Source of the DNA: Axinella damicornis
Lineage: Eukaryota > Porifera > Demospongiae > Axinellida > Axinellidae
Length of the DNA: 64,000 bases
Reading direction: 5' to 3'
NCBI GenBank assembly: GCA_963931865.1
Contig: OZ007510.1
Location: 2,501,747-2,565,746, forward strand
Part shown: positions 62,577 through 64,000 of the stretch, in pieces
How the letters are laid out: each line of letters opens with the position of its first letter
Position numbering within the stretch: position 1 is the stretch's first letter
Program-made: the position numbers and the translations under genes
The notes under the pieces: model-generated
Seen by the model: the letters and a program-made list of their open reading frames with translations, nothing else
Told to the model about the DNA's origin: nothing
Database searches by the model: none

Positions 62577-63634
62577 ATGGCCTGGCCTCAATCACGCCAA
62601 CGCCCAGATGCGCCTGAGAACCTGTCTCTCTTTGTCAGGCGCTCTGAGAGGGCTGGAGTGCTGCTAGAAGGGTGTGTTTCCATCCTCGGTACACAGAGGT
62701 CACCTGGGGGGTACACTGTCTACAAAGTGGTCTTCAAGGTAAATGCCAGAAGCTATGCTGCAAACCGTACTGCATTAAGTCAAATGATTGTTATTCAGTT
62801 CGCTGATTCTGCCTGTGAAGGTGTAGAGAGAACGACACTGGAAGTGCAATGTTATTAGCTCGGCAGGAAGTACTCCACACACAGGGCTAGTGTTTAGGGG
62901 TCTGGGCAAGGGGATTAGGCTGACCATTGGGGATTTCAGCTCACTACGTTGGCTCAGTGTGGAGATACTGGCCAGTGCATGCATGTGTATTACCTATATT
63001 AACATATGTACTTCGTGCCAGACGAATATAATGGCTCTATTATCTATGCCAATATCAACCTCGAGCACTTTTTGACGTGCAAGACTGGTGTCTTGTTTTG
63101 TGTAAGAGGAAGTCAATGTAACACTTGCATAAATCCTTCCCATGAGAAACTCTGAAAAGTTTGGTGGTCATTTTATGCAAAAGTCACCATGACTATTCTT
63201 CTTTGAGCAGCTTGTAGTACAACCCTTGATCTTTGTCGTACATTTTCGAATCATTCGTTTTGGTGTTTATTGCATCTGATAAATTGGCATGTAACTACTT
63301 GGTCTGTTAAGGCTTGTTGATTTGGTGGTGGTAGGACAAGATCATGTGTGCTGTGATGTGCAAAGTTGTTCATTCTCTGCTTTTCGTCGCTTGCAGTACG
63401 GTAAAGTGGGAACCTCCCTGCTTTACCGTACTGCAAGCGACGAAAAGCTGGGCGTGGGACTGGGAACGAGGCTAGGTGGAGTTGCAAGGGTAGCGTTTAC
63501 CACCTGAGACTATAACTGGTTCTTTGCCTGCGGTCAGTCTAACCTTGCTCTGTGCTGGGGAAGTGAGGTAACCTCTGTCTCTCTGCATGCAGGTAGCAAC
63601 ACAGACTCCTGAAGGGGTGCCTATCATACAGGAG
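62577..63634 (+). CDS. Unrecognised gene, first two exons (continues beyond window)
   Basis: Exon 1 62,577-62,738 (54 codons, MAWPQSRQRPDAPENLSLFV then RRSERAGVLLEGCVSI and GGYTVYKVVFK|gtaaat) and exon 2 63,593-63,634 (VATQTPEGVPIIQE|gtgagt), joined in phase 0. Reads as a soluble, strand-rich N-terminus; I do not recognise the family. Support is the clean donor/acceptor pair, matching phases and the head-to-head position with ARL2. A third exon must lie right of 64,000. Confidence 0.55.
63378..63474. mobile_element. Palindromic MITE in intron 1 of unrecognised gene
   Basis: Arms GCTTTTCGTCGCTTGCAGTA / TACTGCAAGCGACGAAAAGC; right end GGGACTGGGAACGAGGCTAG. The left terminus is truncated. Confidence 0.7.
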
Positions 63635-63981
63635 GTGAGTATTAGTAGCTACCAGAGTCTCACGATCATACACCCCTCGACAAGAAGTTGAGCATGAGGA
63701 AGTGGTCAGGTAGAGCAACAACTTGTTGCTGTCTGGAAGAGGAGCATTGCTGGTCATTGTTGGTTTGTCCTTATCAATGGACAGCTGCTTTTAATGTACT
63801 GAACATGTGTAGTTGACTCATATTCTAGGAGACACCTACCATAGGGCATTTAAATTAGCGGACATATATACCTATGTACGAACTTCGGGGAGAGGGTGGT
63901 TTATTTAATAGGATATTTAGTGAGAAACTACGGTACTAGTACACAAAAGATATTCTACCACTGTGTGACTACTGTACATGT

Positions 63982-64000
63982 CTGTGTGTGTGTGTGTGTG
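63982..64000. repeat. GT microsatellite at window edge
   Basis: (GT)n, at least nine units, cut by the window end. Confidence 0.85.

Overview
The window reads as nuclear DNA of an animal, most likely a sponge (demosponge). It has spliced genes with many very short introns (about 60-150 bp), long tandem arrays of SRCR domains each split over two exons, metazoan housekeeping genes (ARL2, TBCB, LRR1, class I aldolase), and dozens of short palindromic transposon remnants. The phylum is an inference from gene content and architecture, not from a marker gene.

From about 1 to 43.6 kb, two long paralogous genes lie in tandem on the minus strand. The right copy (16,762-43,560) looks complete. My model has 63 exons summing to 10,266 nt (3,421 codons plus stop). 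It encodes a signal peptide, a leishmanolysin-type zinc metalloprotease (peptidase M8, HEISH...SHW...M site intact), a short Gly/Ser linker, 22 SRCR domains, an unrecognised juxtamembrane domain, one transmembrane helix and a cytoplasmic tail with two PPxY motifs. The left copy (13,889 down to the window edge) has the same start, the same intact M8 domain and SRCR domains 1-13 in the same order; the rest lies outside the window. A membrane-anchored M8 protease carrying a large SRCR ectodomain is the main discovery candidate here.

The introns of the right copy have been invaded by mobile DNA. The most striking case is a roughly 1.7 kb element at 37.35-39.04 kb with tandem-repeat arrays in inverted orientation around a decayed KDZ-like transposase fragment. 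Palindromic MITEs, minisatellites (44, 57 and 30 bp units) and long poly-C tracts are also present.

From 47.5 kb to the right edge the window is compact and housekeeping: TBCB (minus), LRR1 (plus), an intronless-in-CDS class I fructose-bisphosphate aldolase (plus), ARL2 (minus) and the first two exons of an unrecognised gene (plus). TBCB/LRR1 and ARL2/unknown are head-to-head pairs separated by only 202 and 109 bp. TBCB and ARL2 both act in tubulin heterodimer assembly. The LRR1-ARL2 tail-to-tail junction has been duplicated: a dead ARL2 exon lies beside the live LRR1, a dead LRR1 last exon lies beside the live ARL2, and aldolase sits between them.

Exon boundaries were set by hand from GT/GC-AG signals and reading-frame continuity. 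Nothing was confirmed with transcripts or database searches.
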